From assembly GCA_963082975.1 (NCBI GenBank), contig OY720350.1, positions 4,812,597-4,876,596 on the forward strand: DNA of 64,000 nt. Direction: 5' to 3'. Below the pieces are notes generated by a model. That model saw only the letters and a list, made by a program, of their open reading frames with translations. It was not told where the DNA came from and made no database searches. This document shows positions 23,721-35,785 of the stretch, piece by piece (within the stretch, counting starts at the first letter, position 1; each line of letters opens with the position of its first letter). The DNA comes from Labia minor. Lineage: Eukaryota > Arthropoda > Insecta > Dermaptera > Spongiphoridae. Both the position numbers and the translations under genes were made by a program.

Positions 23721-24149
23721 AAAAAAATAACAAAGAGAAACCAAAAAGAATCTAAATATCCAATACAATATATTTAAAAAAAAGATAAATAGTTTCATGG
23801 TATTTCAGTATTATTTCGAGTAATTATGATAAATATCATTTATTTACTTTTCCAAAGAGAAATTTGAATAATTTGTATTAAAAATAATTTTTTTATAAAA
23901 GTAAATTCCTTAAAAAATAAATACTTACATAAAAATGTTGTTTATTTTTTAATTTTTTATAACATATAATTAATTTCGAATTAAATACATAAATAAGTAT
24001 TTACAGTGCAGTCGAAGAAATATCAGTACAATTTCAATTTATACGCCGAGAGAAAACGATGAAATCACATGAGATAACAAAAAGAGGACTATACAACAAA
24101 AACGCGGTGGACCGGCAATAAAAGTATAGATATAACATAATTTAGGATC

Positions 24150-24408
24150 AAAATTGGGAAGTAGTGCCTCCAATCAAGGAAATCAATGCCGCCCCTTCCC
24201 TAATCCAATTCCTTCCCCCAAAGTTGTTAAAAATTTACAAAAAAAAGAGAAAGTAAATTTAAGTTAATTTAGTTTTTTTTTAGAAACCTATTGAAAAAAA
24301 TTAAAAAAAACATAATAATTAACACAACAAGTACTTTTAAGGCGGCCCGCGCCGCCCCACTAGACTTGCCGCCCAGGTGCCACGCACCCCCGGGTCGGAA
24401 CGGCCCTG
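24150..24408. mobile_element. Probable decayed hAT-type MITE
   Basis: The right end (reversed CAGGGCCGTTCCGACCC) resembles the CAGGGCCG terminus of the element at 37664-38271, and GCCGCCC blocks lie at both sides. No matching target duplication was found and the left end is uncertain. Confidence 0.4.
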
Positions 24409-24865
24409 AAACACCTCTTATCTTTCCTGACCTTTTGTAGGATATAAAAGAGTCAGAGTTTGAATTATATAAACAAATACATTACAAAACAACCGAACAA
24501 TAAGTTTAGAGTTCAGTAGCAGCACATATATCAATAGATAATAGATATTTAAACTAATAAATGAATTTCATATTTAAACCATAAATATCTTTCTTGACTA
24601 ACTTAAATTTATATTTAAATTTCTATATTTTTTAATTTTTAATTTTTTTCAGATATGTTTGATTTCAATTATAAATGAGAATTTGTTAGTATGGTAGTAT
24701 ATAATAGGAGAGAGTGGCACACTTTGGGAAACAGTAAACCTCAGAACAGATTTATTTTTTTATAAACTCATTAGATCTTGCAGATGTAAGTAAAGTTCAT
24801 AACAATCAAATTGTCAGAAGGGTTTTGAGTCAATTGAAAAAGCAGATTAGAATTTATAGATTTTT

Positions 24866-25490
24866 ACCGACCGACGATAGTAAGGGAGGTATTGTTTTAA
24901 CACCAAATTTCAGATGTGGAGATTTTTACATATCTCCACGAATCATGCATTTTCTTAACAGAAAAAAGTATTTTTAGCATCATGTCTGTCCGTCTGTCCG
25001 TATAGATGTGTACAGTTTGAACGGCTCAACGGATTTTGATAAAATTTGGTATATTTACTTAATGCATCAGTAAGATGAATGGATCAACTTTTGGTGTATA
25101 TCCGGAAACTGGAAGTGGTAGTATTAGCGATCGACGATAAGAAGGAAAGGGTTATTTTCACACCAAAGATTTTTTTTACATATCTCCACAAATCATGCAC
25201 TTTGTATTGGTTTTATCCTCGGGAAAATCATCTTCATTAGTTTTTTCTTAATTTGAAATTAAATGACGTCACCCAGCCCTTCATGACGTCACAGCCAGCT
25301 CCTACTTATATATTATAAATAAAATAAAATTAAAAATATTTATGTTATATGCCTATCTGTTTTTTATTGTATTAATAGATATATTGAAATTATTTGAAAT
25401 TGTTTCTGTAGCTGGAAATTAATTTACTTCAAACCGTCGATCGGTTCTGCGCCTGGCCACAGGTCAACTTATTTTTTTTATTTGATTTAA
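24866..25490 (+). mobile_element. RepB copy (helentron/DINE-like)
   Basis: Starts T then ACCGACCGACGATAG. It has a short GTCTGTCCGT microsatellite, the block AACGGATTTTGATAAAATTTGG, an internal second copy of its 5' region from about 25125 (CGATCGACGATAAGAAGG), and ends with the reversed subterminal repeat and CCTGGCCACAGG hairpin. No coding capacity. Confidence 0.85.
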
Positions 25491-25839
25491 TTGTCAGGTC
25501 AACTTATTTATATTACAAAAATATATTGTGTTTGAAATATTTGTTTATTTTATCTACGTAACTTCTGTTTATTAACAGTTAATATTTCTTTTTATAGATA
25601 CTTATTCGGCTTAAAATGGCAAAGATTATAAATAAAGATTATCGAAAAAATATTAATTTCTAATAGTTTTATCAGTTTACTTCTAACACTTTCCAATACT
25701 GGACTTAACTAAGAAAGTGAGGGAAGGGGAAATTAATTTCATTTCAAGATCAATTGGGGTTGAATCTATAGTTTCTTTAAGTATATTATAGTGTTCTGTA
25801 CTGAGGGTTATTTTCCGTTGTTTAATTCCATTTTAGTTA

Positions 25840-26040
25840 GGTTCCACGACATGACCGATTCGGTTCGCACCGGACGTCACGTTCTTCGAGCCAATCCAAT
25901 CCGAATAACGACGAAGGAAGAAGGTTCAGGTTAGGATAAGTACATGGTCGATTAGAGGACATTGCACAAAGATTAACTTCCCGCTCCTCTTCGAGCTATT
26001 AGCAGAATGAAAACCCAACCTGATTTAATTACCAATCGTA
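25840..26040. other. GC-elevated island
   Basis: Contains TTCGCACCGGACGTCACGTT and TCGAGCCAATCCAATCCG (a CCAAT-like box) amid AT-rich DNA. It could be a minor promoter or enhancer; no transcript evidence is visible. Confidence 0.3.
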
Positions 26041-27017
26041 TTCAAAGGCAAAATAAGAGAAACACGTAAAAATAAAAGAAACACGTTCAGTCTAAATAAA
26101 AAAATAAACAATCAGAAAAAAAAAGAAATAGAAATACGAGAGTAGGTAATTTTGAATAAAATTGATTTATATAAAACATATAAATTTAATTTATAATATA
26201 GAATTGAAATTAAAAAAGTAATTTAAATAAACATATTACTTATTTTAAACACAGATTTCTTCTTTACAATTAAAACTAGGCATAATTTAATGACATTTTT
26301 TTCTGTATTAATTTATAACAAAAGTAACTAAAGATATTTTAATTTACAATCGGAAAACTTTCTGTTTTTCGAGAATAAAGTACTATAATGACAGTACTAT
26401 AATAATCATTTCCGATATGTGTTTTATCAAAGATCTCCACGTTTCAAGTCATTCTGAATCGAAAAAGTGGTTTTCGCGTTGACGTATTTATGTGTTGTTT
26501 TACCCCTCCCTTCCTATTTCAAACGACCTTGCAAGCTCAGGTTGCTTTTAATCGTTTACTCTTTTTTTCTTTTTCAATTATTTTTATATTATAATTCGAT
26601 TCCTTTTATTAATAGTTTTCAAAAGAAAATATTTTTTTTTACATTTTAGTCAACTTTAATTCAAAATAAAGTTTTTTTAAATTTTAATACTTAAATAATA
26701 ATAATTTTTTTTTATTTCAATTTCAATTTACTTTTGTAATTATTTTTCTATTTTACTCCTTCAAACATTTTTTTAAATATATTTTTAAAGAGGATAGTCA
26801 ATGGAAACAAATATAAAAGTAATATGGGGCTACTACATACATTCAACTGGTTTAATTATCTTTCTAAAGACTTTAAAATTGTTAAAATTAAAAAAAATCT
26901 AATTAAGAGATTTTTAATATTAAAACTTGATTGTTATTTTAATAATATTTATAATTTATATATTAAATGTTTTTAATATTTAATATAATATAAAAAACTA
27001 GAAAAAATCGGTAGTCA
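26041..27017. other. No feature seen; AT-rich spacer
   Basis: Long A/T tracts, no recognised repeat or frame. Confidence 0.45.
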
Positions 27018-27120
27018 TACGAGGGCAGGTCAATAAGTCCGTGACTTATTGAATTTCCTGTCTCTTAAAGAAATGGCAACAATGCTCCTGTCAGCAGGCA
27101 ACTATCAGCTGAAAAAATGG
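27018..27120 (+). mobile_element. Mariner left-end fragment
   Basis: TACGAGGGCAGGTCAATAAG continuing TCCGTGACTT is a typical mariner terminal repeat start, followed by about 70 bp of leader-like sequence (AATGGCAACAATGCTCC). No right end or transposase was found. Confidence 0.6.
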
Positions 27121-28137
27121 CTATTTTAATTAATTTTTTTATTTTTTAATTTTGGTTTTAATCACTGAAAAATAAAATAATTGATAAAATAGAATTATCT
27201 TTATAGTGTATATAAAATGGAAAGAAAATAAATTAAAAAAAAATATATCATTAAATATTTTATTGATTTCAATATCAAAAGTACGAAAATTATTATAAAA
27301 AGAAGAAAATAACTTGTCCCATTTTTTAAAATCCATTTCATTATTATTATTTTTTGTTTTTTTTTAATGACAAATGAGTTGTTCAATTTGCTGCCTTTAA
27401 AACCAACAAGATAGAATAAGTGATTTCGAGAATGATTGATGTCTTCCTTAAAAGGTTTTTTTTTTACCTCTTTACTAATTCAAATTGATAAATGAGAAAA
27501 GTTTAATATATATAAATAATAATTTTATTCAGGAAAAAGAAAGAAAAAAAGAAAAAAATAAAAGATTTGATTGATTGAAAAAATAAATGAATAAGAATTT
27601 GACAATCATGCATAAAAATTAATAGAATTTTCAAAAATATTTACATAAAAGTAAATATTAAATTCTTTAATATATAAATTAAATAAAATAATTACGAATA
27701 AGATTAATGAATTTAGTGAATTATGAGGTCTCAAGTGGACAGACAGATCTACGTGACAAAAATCACGACAAATTAATGCTATCATTGAATAACATTGAAG
27801 TAAAGTAAGTACATAGCGATAGGACAAGTGCATCTGCAAGTGCTGAGTGGCTTAATATGTTTTACTTTTAGGAAGATAATGACTAACAAACACGAAGAAA
27901 AGTTATAAGAGAGAATAAAAATGAGAGAAGAGAGAATTGTGGGGGTTGATTGAATTTGTTGGGGGAAATGTCCGACATGCCAACCTAACATTGTATCAAG
28001 GACAATATACTTTAATCGGTAAGTCTAACTTTATATTATATTAATATTATATTCATATAAAAAGATAAATTGATAACGTGTTGGTTAACAATTTTTAATA
28101 ATATTAATAATATTTTAATTAGTCCATAAATAATAAA
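27121..28137. other. No feature seen
   Basis: AT-rich; a mixed stretch at 27720-28000 shows no domain, splice pattern or repeat match. Confidence 0.4.
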
Positions 28138-28743
28138 CTGGAGTGTCTCCACTTGACTATCTCGCAATTTGAATTGGATTAAATAACATATATTATATTT
28201 AAATTAATTATATTTAAATTAATTCTGGTACTTTCAGCGATTCAATCAAGCTGAAATTCTATATATAGCAGTTTTATACAATTTTTAATCATGTGAAAAA
28301 TTATCAAACATATATCTTTTTTGTTACGGTCCCTTTAGAGCAGTGATTCTCAACCACTATGCCGAGGCACTTTTGTGTGCCGCGAGATTATCAAAATGTG
28401 CAGCCAATTGATTACAAATGTAAAGAGGCTCTTAAACATTTCCGACTTTTTTTTGTAAATTTTTTCAATATGGTTCTAAAAAAAAAAGTAAACCGTTTTT
28501 GGGCCCACTTTTTTTTCAATATTGTCTTTTTCTTTTTCTTTTAAACCTTTAAAAGTGTGCCGCGGTAAAAAAAAGTTTGCGAATCACTGCTTTAAAGAAA
28601 AAAAGAATCAAAACGTTGTAGGTATTGACCCTCTTCCGGTTGAGCTACATTTCTCAAAAGTTGATAGAAAACTATGAATTTTGAATAATGCCCGTATACC
28701 AAATTTCATGATTCTAGCTCAAACCGTTTTGCGTAATCTTGTC

Positions 28744-28791
<48 letters not shown>

Positions 28792-28893
28792 CATTATTCT
28801 CAACCTTAGTGAAAATGACTCAGGGACCTTCAAAACGTATAAAAACATAAAAATCATGATATCGAAAATTTTCGTGATTGCAATACTATCTAT
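28138..28893 (-). mobile_element. RepA copy 4 with nested MITE
   Basis: Reverse RepA starting with the 3' hairpin (CTGGAGTGTCTCCA) at 28138, with a CA/GA microsatellite (28743-28789) and ending near the first bases of the element (CAATACTATC), where it abuts another RepA copy in opposite orientation. A hAT-type MITE sits at 28341-28589. Confidence 0.88.
28341..28589. mobile_element. hAT-type MITE nested in RepA
   Basis: Ends CAGTGATTCTCAACC and, reversed, CAGTGATTCGCAA; target duplication CTTTAGAG/CTTTAAAG (7 of 8, TA at centre). The target is a normal RepA sequence (CCTCTAAAG reversed), so the insertion dates after RepA. Confidence 0.88.
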
Positions 28894-28894
28894 A

Positions 28895-29225
28895 CGATTT
28901 TTTTTCCTCTAAAGCGACCGTTAAAATAACGATATATGTTTGATAATTTTTCACATGATTAAAAATTGTATAAAACTGCTATATATAGAATTTCAGCTTG
29001 ATTGAATCTCTGAAAGTACCAGAATTAATTTTTTAACACTGCAAATCTCACGCGCCAACACGTGACGTGGTGCCATCAACAAGAGCCAAACATGCGCTGG
29101 TTTAATAAATATTATCTATTAATTTTAATTTATAATTTATAATTAATTTAATTTAATTTAAATATAATATATTATGTTATTTAATCCAATTCAAATTGCG
29201 AGATAGTCGAGTGGAGACACTCCAG
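28895..29225 (+). mobile_element. RepA copy 5, 5'-truncated
   Basis: Begins at the internal TTTTTTTTCCTCTAAAGCGACC block, lacks the 5' hairpin and microsatellite, and runs to the intact 3' hairpin at 29225. It joins copy 4 head-to-head, forming an inverted composite. Confidence 0.88.
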
Positions 29226-29369
29226 CTAATTAATATAACAAATTAACGCCGTTAATTTTGTTTTGTTTTTTAATTATATTTAAATTTTTAACTTTGTTTT
29301 TCCTTGTCATCTACACTTCATCGACTTTTCCTTAAGAGTCAAAAAAAAAAAAATTATCATTCCCATGCA

Positions 29370-29720
29370 GCGCAAACAACCCTTTCGCCTTAAACAGACA
29401 CACCTTAGCAGAGCTATTGAAATAACGCCCCCTTCTCCTTTCCCACTTCTTCAAGCGAGTAAAGAAAAAAAAACGATCTCTTTTATCGAAAACCAATTTA
29501 CCTGGGCCTTAAAATAAAAATAAATAAATGAAGTGGAGAAAAAGATAGAGAAAGATGGTTGAAAGAGTGGAATATGGGTGGAAAGGTGGGTGGGTGATGT
29601 TAAAAAAATATCTTGTCAATTTGCCAATGGGGCTGTTGGGCTGTTGTTGACGATGGTGTGGTTCACTTTTTGATATCGTTCGCCGATTACAAGGACCGCG
29701 AAGGGGAACTTTTTACGTAA
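29370..29720. other. GC-elevated island
   Basis: Includes GCGCAAACAACCCTTTCGCC near 29370 and GGGCTGTTGTTGACGATGGT near 29640, split by A/G-rich sequence. No gene signal. Possible regulatory DNA in the presumed minus-strand intron. Confidence 0.25.
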
Positions 29721-30399
29721 TGCTGAGTTGATTTTTTTTAAGTATGACGCTACATTAGAACAATTCTTTTACCAAAACAATTACCAACTATTTCTATTGC
29801 TCGAAGTGTAAATATTTTGTATATTGGATTCGAATATGACCTTGGTGATTGATTTCATCACTAGAAAAAGACAATAACTAACACGTTATTCATTTAATCC
29901 CTTGTCTATCATAGGATATATAACATTGATATAAAATTTACAGAATTTATTGAATTTAAAATCGAAACTTAACTTCGTTTATGGTATTATCGAGTAGGTT
30001 TTCAATTGGTATCTTAAATTTATTTCCGTTATTTTATGATAGATTTAGGTTTTGCAAAGCCAAATTTCTAATCAAAATCTATAAATATGTAATGAAACGA
30101 TGAACTATATGTTTGTTGTTAATTTATAAATAATAACTAATAATAATTTTCACTTAATTTTAATAAAATTATACATAGATAAAATAAAAATAAAATTATC
30201 AGAATTTTTTTTCAAAACGCGATCATAATATATAATATTTACTATTATTTCTCTTTCTTATACATGACATTATATGTATTATATACATATAAGTATTAAG
30301 AGAAGAGATGTATTGGTAAAATAAGAAGTAAGGGAACGCATAGTGGAAGCAAAAAAAAGTCCTATTTTCAGCAAACTATTTTTTTCCATACAAGTTTTT

Positions 30400-30862
30400 A
30401 CTATCTGGTTAGAGAAACGGTTTGAGCTAGAAAAATGAAATTTGGTATACGGGCATTATTCAAAATTCGTAGTTTTCTATCAACTTTTGAGAAATGTAGC
30501 TCAACCGGAAGAGAGTCATTACCTACAACGATTTGATTTTTTTTCCTCTAAAGTGACCCTAAAAATAAAGATATATGTTTGATAATTTTTCAAATGATTA
30601 AAAATTGTATAAAACTGCTATATATAGAATTTCAGCTTGATTGAATCGCTGAAAGTAACAGAAGTAATTTTTTACCACTGCAAATCTCACGCGCAAACAC
30701 GTGACGTGGTGGCATCAACAAAGTCAGCCAAACATGCGCTGGTTTAATACATATTATTTATTAATTTTAATTTATAATTTATAATTAATTTAATTTAATT
30801 TAAATATAATATGTTAATTAATCCAATTCAAATTGCGAGATAGTCGAGTGGAGACACTCCAG
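30400..30862 (+). mobile_element. RepA copy 6, internally deleted
   Basis: ACTATCTGGTTAGAG is joined directly to AAACGGTTTGAGCTAG, removing the 5' hairpin arm and microsatellite. The rest is complete to TGGAGACACTCCA. Flanking T on both sides. Confidence 0.88.
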
Positions 30863-31828
30863 ATTTTTTTTTATGTAAAATTAGAAATTAAAATATAATA
30901 TATTTATATATTATATTATTTTCTTATTCTTACTATACAAAATATTAACGAACACAAAAAAAAATTCTAACAGCAGATTTAAGTGGAAGTTGTCGGGACA
31001 TGAAAAAGTATGGGAACGCGTTCCGGTTCTGAAAAAAGGTAAGGGAACGTCGTTCCTCCGCATTCCTCTCCCAATACACCACTGTATAAGAGTAAAAATT
31101 AGTAAATATATTGTTTGTGATATTATTTTTGTAGTATTTATTTGTTATTTAAAGTTTAAAAAATATAAGCAATGTTTTGTAATTGGATCAAGGATAAAAA
31201 TATATTTTATAAAGGAGACTTTTTTTTGTAGACAGTATTATTGATTTATCAAAATTAATAATATTTTATTTTTAAGTGGGATTGAGAAAAATGACTTCAA
31301 GCATACAAAAAAATTTAAAATAAATCTCTCTCATAATCTAAATATTATTATTATTTTATTATATTTTTTTAACTATTAATTAAAAAAAACTAATGGAAAT
31401 TCCTTTTAAATTTTATAGATATAACAAACAATTTTTACCTGATTTATAAGTTTTGATAAAAAAAACATAAAAAAAATAAAATCTTGATGTAATATTTTAG
31501 ATAAGATGAAAACTTTGTTGCTTTAGGTCGATCTTCTTTTATAACCGGAAAGAAGCATTTTGTCAATAAATTTTTTAACAACAAATTTTGATTAAATTTT
31601 GATAAATAGGATAAGTAGATAGGAAAGGGGATGATGGGGGTGACGCGTTTGGTTTCAGTGATATTATATTTTGTGAAAGGACGAAAAGTTCCCTGCCATG
31701 AGACTAAAGCCATTATCAACTTTTTTTACAATCCAAAATAGTAGTTTACTTAATATACAATAAAGATAAGAAAAAAAGTGATAACTTTTGGATAATATAA
31801 GAGTAAAGAAAATTTAATATTCAATATA

Positions 31829-31873
<45 letters not shown>

Positions 31874-31919
31874 TAAAAATCTTACACATTTCAGTGGCAC
31901 ATTCAATTTACTAATTTTT
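30863..31919. other. No feature seen
   Basis: A small mixed patch (about 30985-31075, GGTTCTGAAAAAAGGTAAGG) is followed by AT-rich DNA and a long TA run (31826-31870). No supported gene. Confidence 0.4.
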
Positions 31920-31981
31920 ACTATCTCGCCAGAGATAGTATTGCGATCACGAAAATTTTCGATGTTGAGATTTTGATGTTA

Positions 31982-32104
31982 TCATACGTTTTGAAGGTTC
32001 CTGAATCATTTTCACTAAGGTTGAGAAAAATGTACTCGCTGTCTCATACGTTTTGAAGGTTCCTGAATCATTTTCACTAAGGTTGGGAAAATGTACTCGC
32101 TGTC
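31982..32104 (+). repeat. 62-bp tandem duplication spanning the RepA/SINE junction
   Basis: Two near-identical units begin TCATACGTTTTGAAGG. Each ends with the first bases of the SINE (ACTCGCTGTC), so the duplication happened after the SINE inserted. Confidence 0.85.
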
Positions 32105-32371
32105 TCACATTCAAATGGTCACTGGTTCAAGTCCCGGGCCAGACAAGGGGATATCTCTAGCTGGGGTCTATGGGACGGAGTCAACCCAGCCTCCGGGATC
32201 AACATTGGGCAATAGCTACTTGATAAAAAGTAGCGCCTCCGATCAAGAAAATCAAGGTAAAGGTTGAGAGGACCCGTTCTACTGATCATAGGACACCTCA
32301 TTGATATAACCGACTTGATAGGCGTTCTCCTTGCGTAGGACGTACAAAAGTCAGAGGTTTTTTTTTTTTTT
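32093..32371 (+). mobile_element. tRNA-derived SINE, copy 2
   Basis: B-box CTGGTTCAAGTCCCGG, body shared with copies at 8655 and 61198, T-rich 3' tail. The tRNA-like head before the B-box is short, so the copy is 5'-truncated. Target duplication GAGAAAAATGT is seen before the first unit of the tandem duplication and after the tail. Confidence 0.9.
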
Positions 32372-33177
32372 TGAGAAAAATGTCTCTGTGTGTGTATGTG
32401 TGTGTATGTATGTAGACAAGGTTACTCAAAAACGGTTTGAGCTAGAATCATGAAATTTGGTACATGGGCATCATTCAAAATTCATAGTTTTCTATCAACT
32501 TTTGAGAAGTATAGCTCAATCGAAAGAGGGTCATTACCTACAACGTTTTCATTTTTTATCCTCTAAAGTGACCCTAAAAATAAAGATATATGTTTGATAG
32601 TTTTTCACATTATTAAAAATTGTATAAAAGTGTTATATATAGAATTTCAGCTTGATTGAATCGCTGAAAGTAGCAGAATTAATTTTTTAACACTGCAAAT
32701 CTCACGCGCCATCAACAAAGAGCCAAACACGCTCTAGTTTAATAAATATTATTTATTAATTTTAATTTAAATATCATATATTATGTTATTTAATCCAATT
32801 CAAATTGCGAGATAGTCGAGTGGAGACACTCTAGATAATTTTTTTTCAATTGAATATTCAATTTTCTATACTACTATATTACACTAAAAGTTTTCTTATT
32901 GTTTGTATATTTACTTTTAATTAAGTAAATTACTATTTTAGATGATAAAAAAAGTGATAATGTGATTTGTATAATAAATAATATTTTATATCTAATATGT
33001 TTTTATATTTATATATATTTATAAAATATTTAATATGTTTTGTGTGTTATGAAATAATTATTGTTAGGTGTTATGTAATTGTACATTTAAAAGAAATAAA
33101 TATATTGATAGCCAATAAATAATTTAATAAATAATGTAAAATAATCTTCTTAATTGATAATTAAAATTATTTTTTTT

Positions 33178-33505
33178 TATTTTATAACGTTTTTCTTAAC
33201 TTCACTTGACGTCTGTCTCTCTGTCTGTCTGTTCATTCCTTTGACAAATTGAAATCGATTTTTCATCGACTTTTTATTGAGATAGACTTTTGAAAATTTT
33301 TATAGATATTTGAATGGATCCCTAGAAGATATAGAAGAAATATAATTGAATTATAATTAATTAATTGTAATTAATTAGCGATTTAGTAACTAACTCTTTT
33401 TATATTGCTCCGATTAATTTTTGTTCAACGGATTTTGAAACATAAATATTGATTTCAGGATAGATTTTCATTTTGAACGAATTTAAAAATATTTCATAGC
33501 ATTAA
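33178..33505 (+). repeat. RepC copy 2
   Basis: Same blocks as 2680-2935, with CTGTCTCTCTGTCTGTCTGT as microsatellite and about 55 bp of extra central sequence (GACTTTTTATTGAGATAGAC). Confidence 0.75.
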
Positions 33506-33588
33506 AATTATTGATGGATTCTTATTAATCAGTTGTATCGCCAATGAGGAGGGGTTTCTTCCCCCCAAATGGCATAGAGAAAAGATCT

Positions 33589-34252
33589 TTTTACCGACCG
33601 ACGATAGTAAGGGAGGTATTGTTTTCACACCAAATTTCACATGTGGAGATTTTTACATATCTCCACGAATCATGCATTTTCTTAACAGAAAAATGTATTT
33701 TTAGCATGATGTATGTCCGTCCGTCCGTCTGTCCGTCTGTCCGTCCGTCCGTATAGATGTGTACAGCCTGAACGGCTGAACGGATTTTGATGAAATTTGG
33801 TATATTAACTTAATGCATCAGTGGGATAATTGATAAACTTTTGGTGCAAATCCGTGAACCGGAAGTGGTAGTATTAGCGATCGACGATAGGAAGGGAAGG
33901 GTTATTTTCACACCAAATTTCATATGAGGAGATTTTTTTATATATCACAACGAATCATGCACTTTGTATTGGTTTTATCCTCAAGAAAAATCATATTTAT
34001 TAGTTTTTTCTTGATTTAAAATTATATGACGTCATCCAGCCATTCATGACGTCACAGCCTGGTCTTGCATATATATTATAAATAAAATAAAATTAAAAAT
34101 GTTTATATTTATTATTTATGTATCCATATCTGTTTTTTATTACATTAATAGATATATTAAAATTATTTGAAATTGTTTCTGTAATTAGAAATTAATTTAC
34201 TTCAAACCGTCGGTCGGTTCGGACCTGGCCACAGGTCAACTTATTTTATATT
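33589..34252 (+). mobile_element. RepB copy, most complete
   Basis: T then ACCGACCGACGATAGTAAGG at the left; GTCC/GTCT tetranucleotide microsatellite at 33716-33752; block CTGAACGGATTTTGATGAAA; second internal copy of the 5' region from about 33880; then CGTCGGTCGGTTC and the hairpin GACCTG-GCCA-CAGGTC. An open frame near its start is only repeat sequence. Confidence 0.88.
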
Positions 34253-34422
34253 TGTCCCGAGAGAAAAAACAAAGCATTGACCTTTTTTGGAAGACAATAT
34301 ATTTTTTTGTTTTATTCAATTTGTAAATTTTCGTATAACTTCATCTTTACTATTTCTCTTGTTATATTAAATAAATTTATCATATTAAAATTGCACTAAA
34401 AAGAATAAATTAATATAAATAT

Positions 34423-34996
34423 AAAAAAAAATTTATAAAATAACGTTTTTCCAATGGACTAAAAAGAATAAAATAATTTTTCTATAAGCCTGACAAAGTT
34501 TATGAATGAATTGCTTCATATTCAACGAAAAACGTTGGGCGCTTTCAGTTTTCATTTGATTTCTATGCAATTAACTTCCTTTATGGAGATATAATTCATA
34601 TATATATACTAAGATACATACCACACTTCATTAACAAGTAACACTTTTTGGATTTGATTGATAATATGTAAATTTAATGAAAATTCTTTTAAATTTTGAT
34701 ACATACTTTGATATAAGTATATTACAGTCTAAAATAATAAAAGATTAATTTCTTAGCTCTTAAACTATCAATTTTATTGCATGATAAAAAAATTTGTCAG
34801 TTTATGTGTTTAATAAAATTTTTATTATTACAAAAATTTGACTTGATTGTTCATATAAATAAATTAAACTAAATGCGCCCAACGTTATTCGTTGAATATG
34901 AAGCAATTCATCCATACTTTGTCAGGCTAATAGAAAAATTATTTTATTCTTTTTAGTCCATTGGAAAAACGTTATTTTATAAAAATTTTTTATATT
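34423..34996. mobile_element. RepD, long inverted-repeat MITE
   Basis: Arms of about 110 bp (34430-34540 and the reverse complement at 34870-34990) share ATAACGTTTTTCCAATGGAC, CCTGACAAAGT and GAATTGCTTCATATTCAACG. The 330 bp between them is AT-rich and non-coding. Ends merge into A/T tracts, so the target duplication is unclear. Confidence 0.8.
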
Positions 34997-35059
34997 TATA
35001 TTATTTATTTTTGTTTTATTAAATTTCTAAATAAAAGGATATATTTTATAGAGTTTAGA

Positions 35060-35600
35060 ATAGGATGAAGATTATTTGTAGCAGAGACGAGTCCCAATAA
35101 AATTTACTTAAGGTTGGAAAAGACTAAGAGTTTGCACTCAAGACAAAAGAGTGGGGGAAGAGGTGAGAGAGAATGAAAAAAAAAACAGTTTGGCAAGTTT
35201 GAATCGATACAAAGCGCACCCTCTAAACATGTTCACTCCCCTGTCTTTTTCTCTGGTGGGTGGAAATACGGCATGCATAAGGTGACAGAGATCACCTTGG
35301 AATCAACCCTCCTACCCTCAGCGACTCACGTTATTAACACCCCCTCAACGCCCTGAAATCCCGATCTTGTTAGCATATACGGGAATAGGCTGGATCACTT
35401 GGCAGTCGAATATTCTGTACGTCTCGGTTTTAAGATGAAAAGAAGCAAGGCGGAGACAAGTTGCAAGTAAATAGATGAAAGGCGCGATCAATCGTCCCGA
35501 TACGTTGTTTAGTTAGCCGCCAGAGGGAACTACACGGCAACCAAACTACACGGCAACCAATCACCACAAATAAAGTTCCGGCTTTTAAATTTAACCATTC
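35060..35600. promoter_or_regulatory. Longest GC-elevated island; candidate enhancer/insulator
   Basis: About 500 bp of balanced composition just downstream of exon 2a of the unidentified minus-strand gene. It contains CCGCCAGAGGGAAC (35517-35530), close to the CTCF core CCACCAGAGGGCGC, and a perfect 16-bp direct repeat immediately after. A 90-codon frame on the minus strand lacks any other support. The regulatory role is inferred. Confidence 0.35.
35530..35561. repeat. 16-bp perfect tandem repeat
   Basis: ACTACACGGCAACCAA occurs twice back to back. CGGCAACC resembles an RFX half-site; this is a weak match. Confidence 0.6.
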
Positions 35601-35785
35601 GTCTAAAAAGAGATGAATGGTGATGATCATCATCATCATCACCATTATCACACGTTCTATTTTATAACAATAATAAACCAAATAAAAAAATAGCATTCTC
35701 AAAAATAATGTTCCTTATTTTTTAATCTATTAATAAAATCTATGCACGCATATGATAAAAAAAAGATGATAATTAATTTACTTAC

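Larger units (their letters stand above)
31920..32834 (+). mobile_element. RepA copy 7 with SINE insertion
   Basis: 5' hairpin intact at 31920. A 62-bp tandem duplication (31982-32104) and a SINE (32093-32371) interrupt the region before the microsatellite, after which RepA continues to a 3' hairpin with CTAG at its end (32834). Confidence 0.9.

Noticed and set aside
33544-33756. 70-codon frame ending in PSVCPSVRPSV
   Set aside because: The repeat peptide is the GTCC microsatellite inside RepB.
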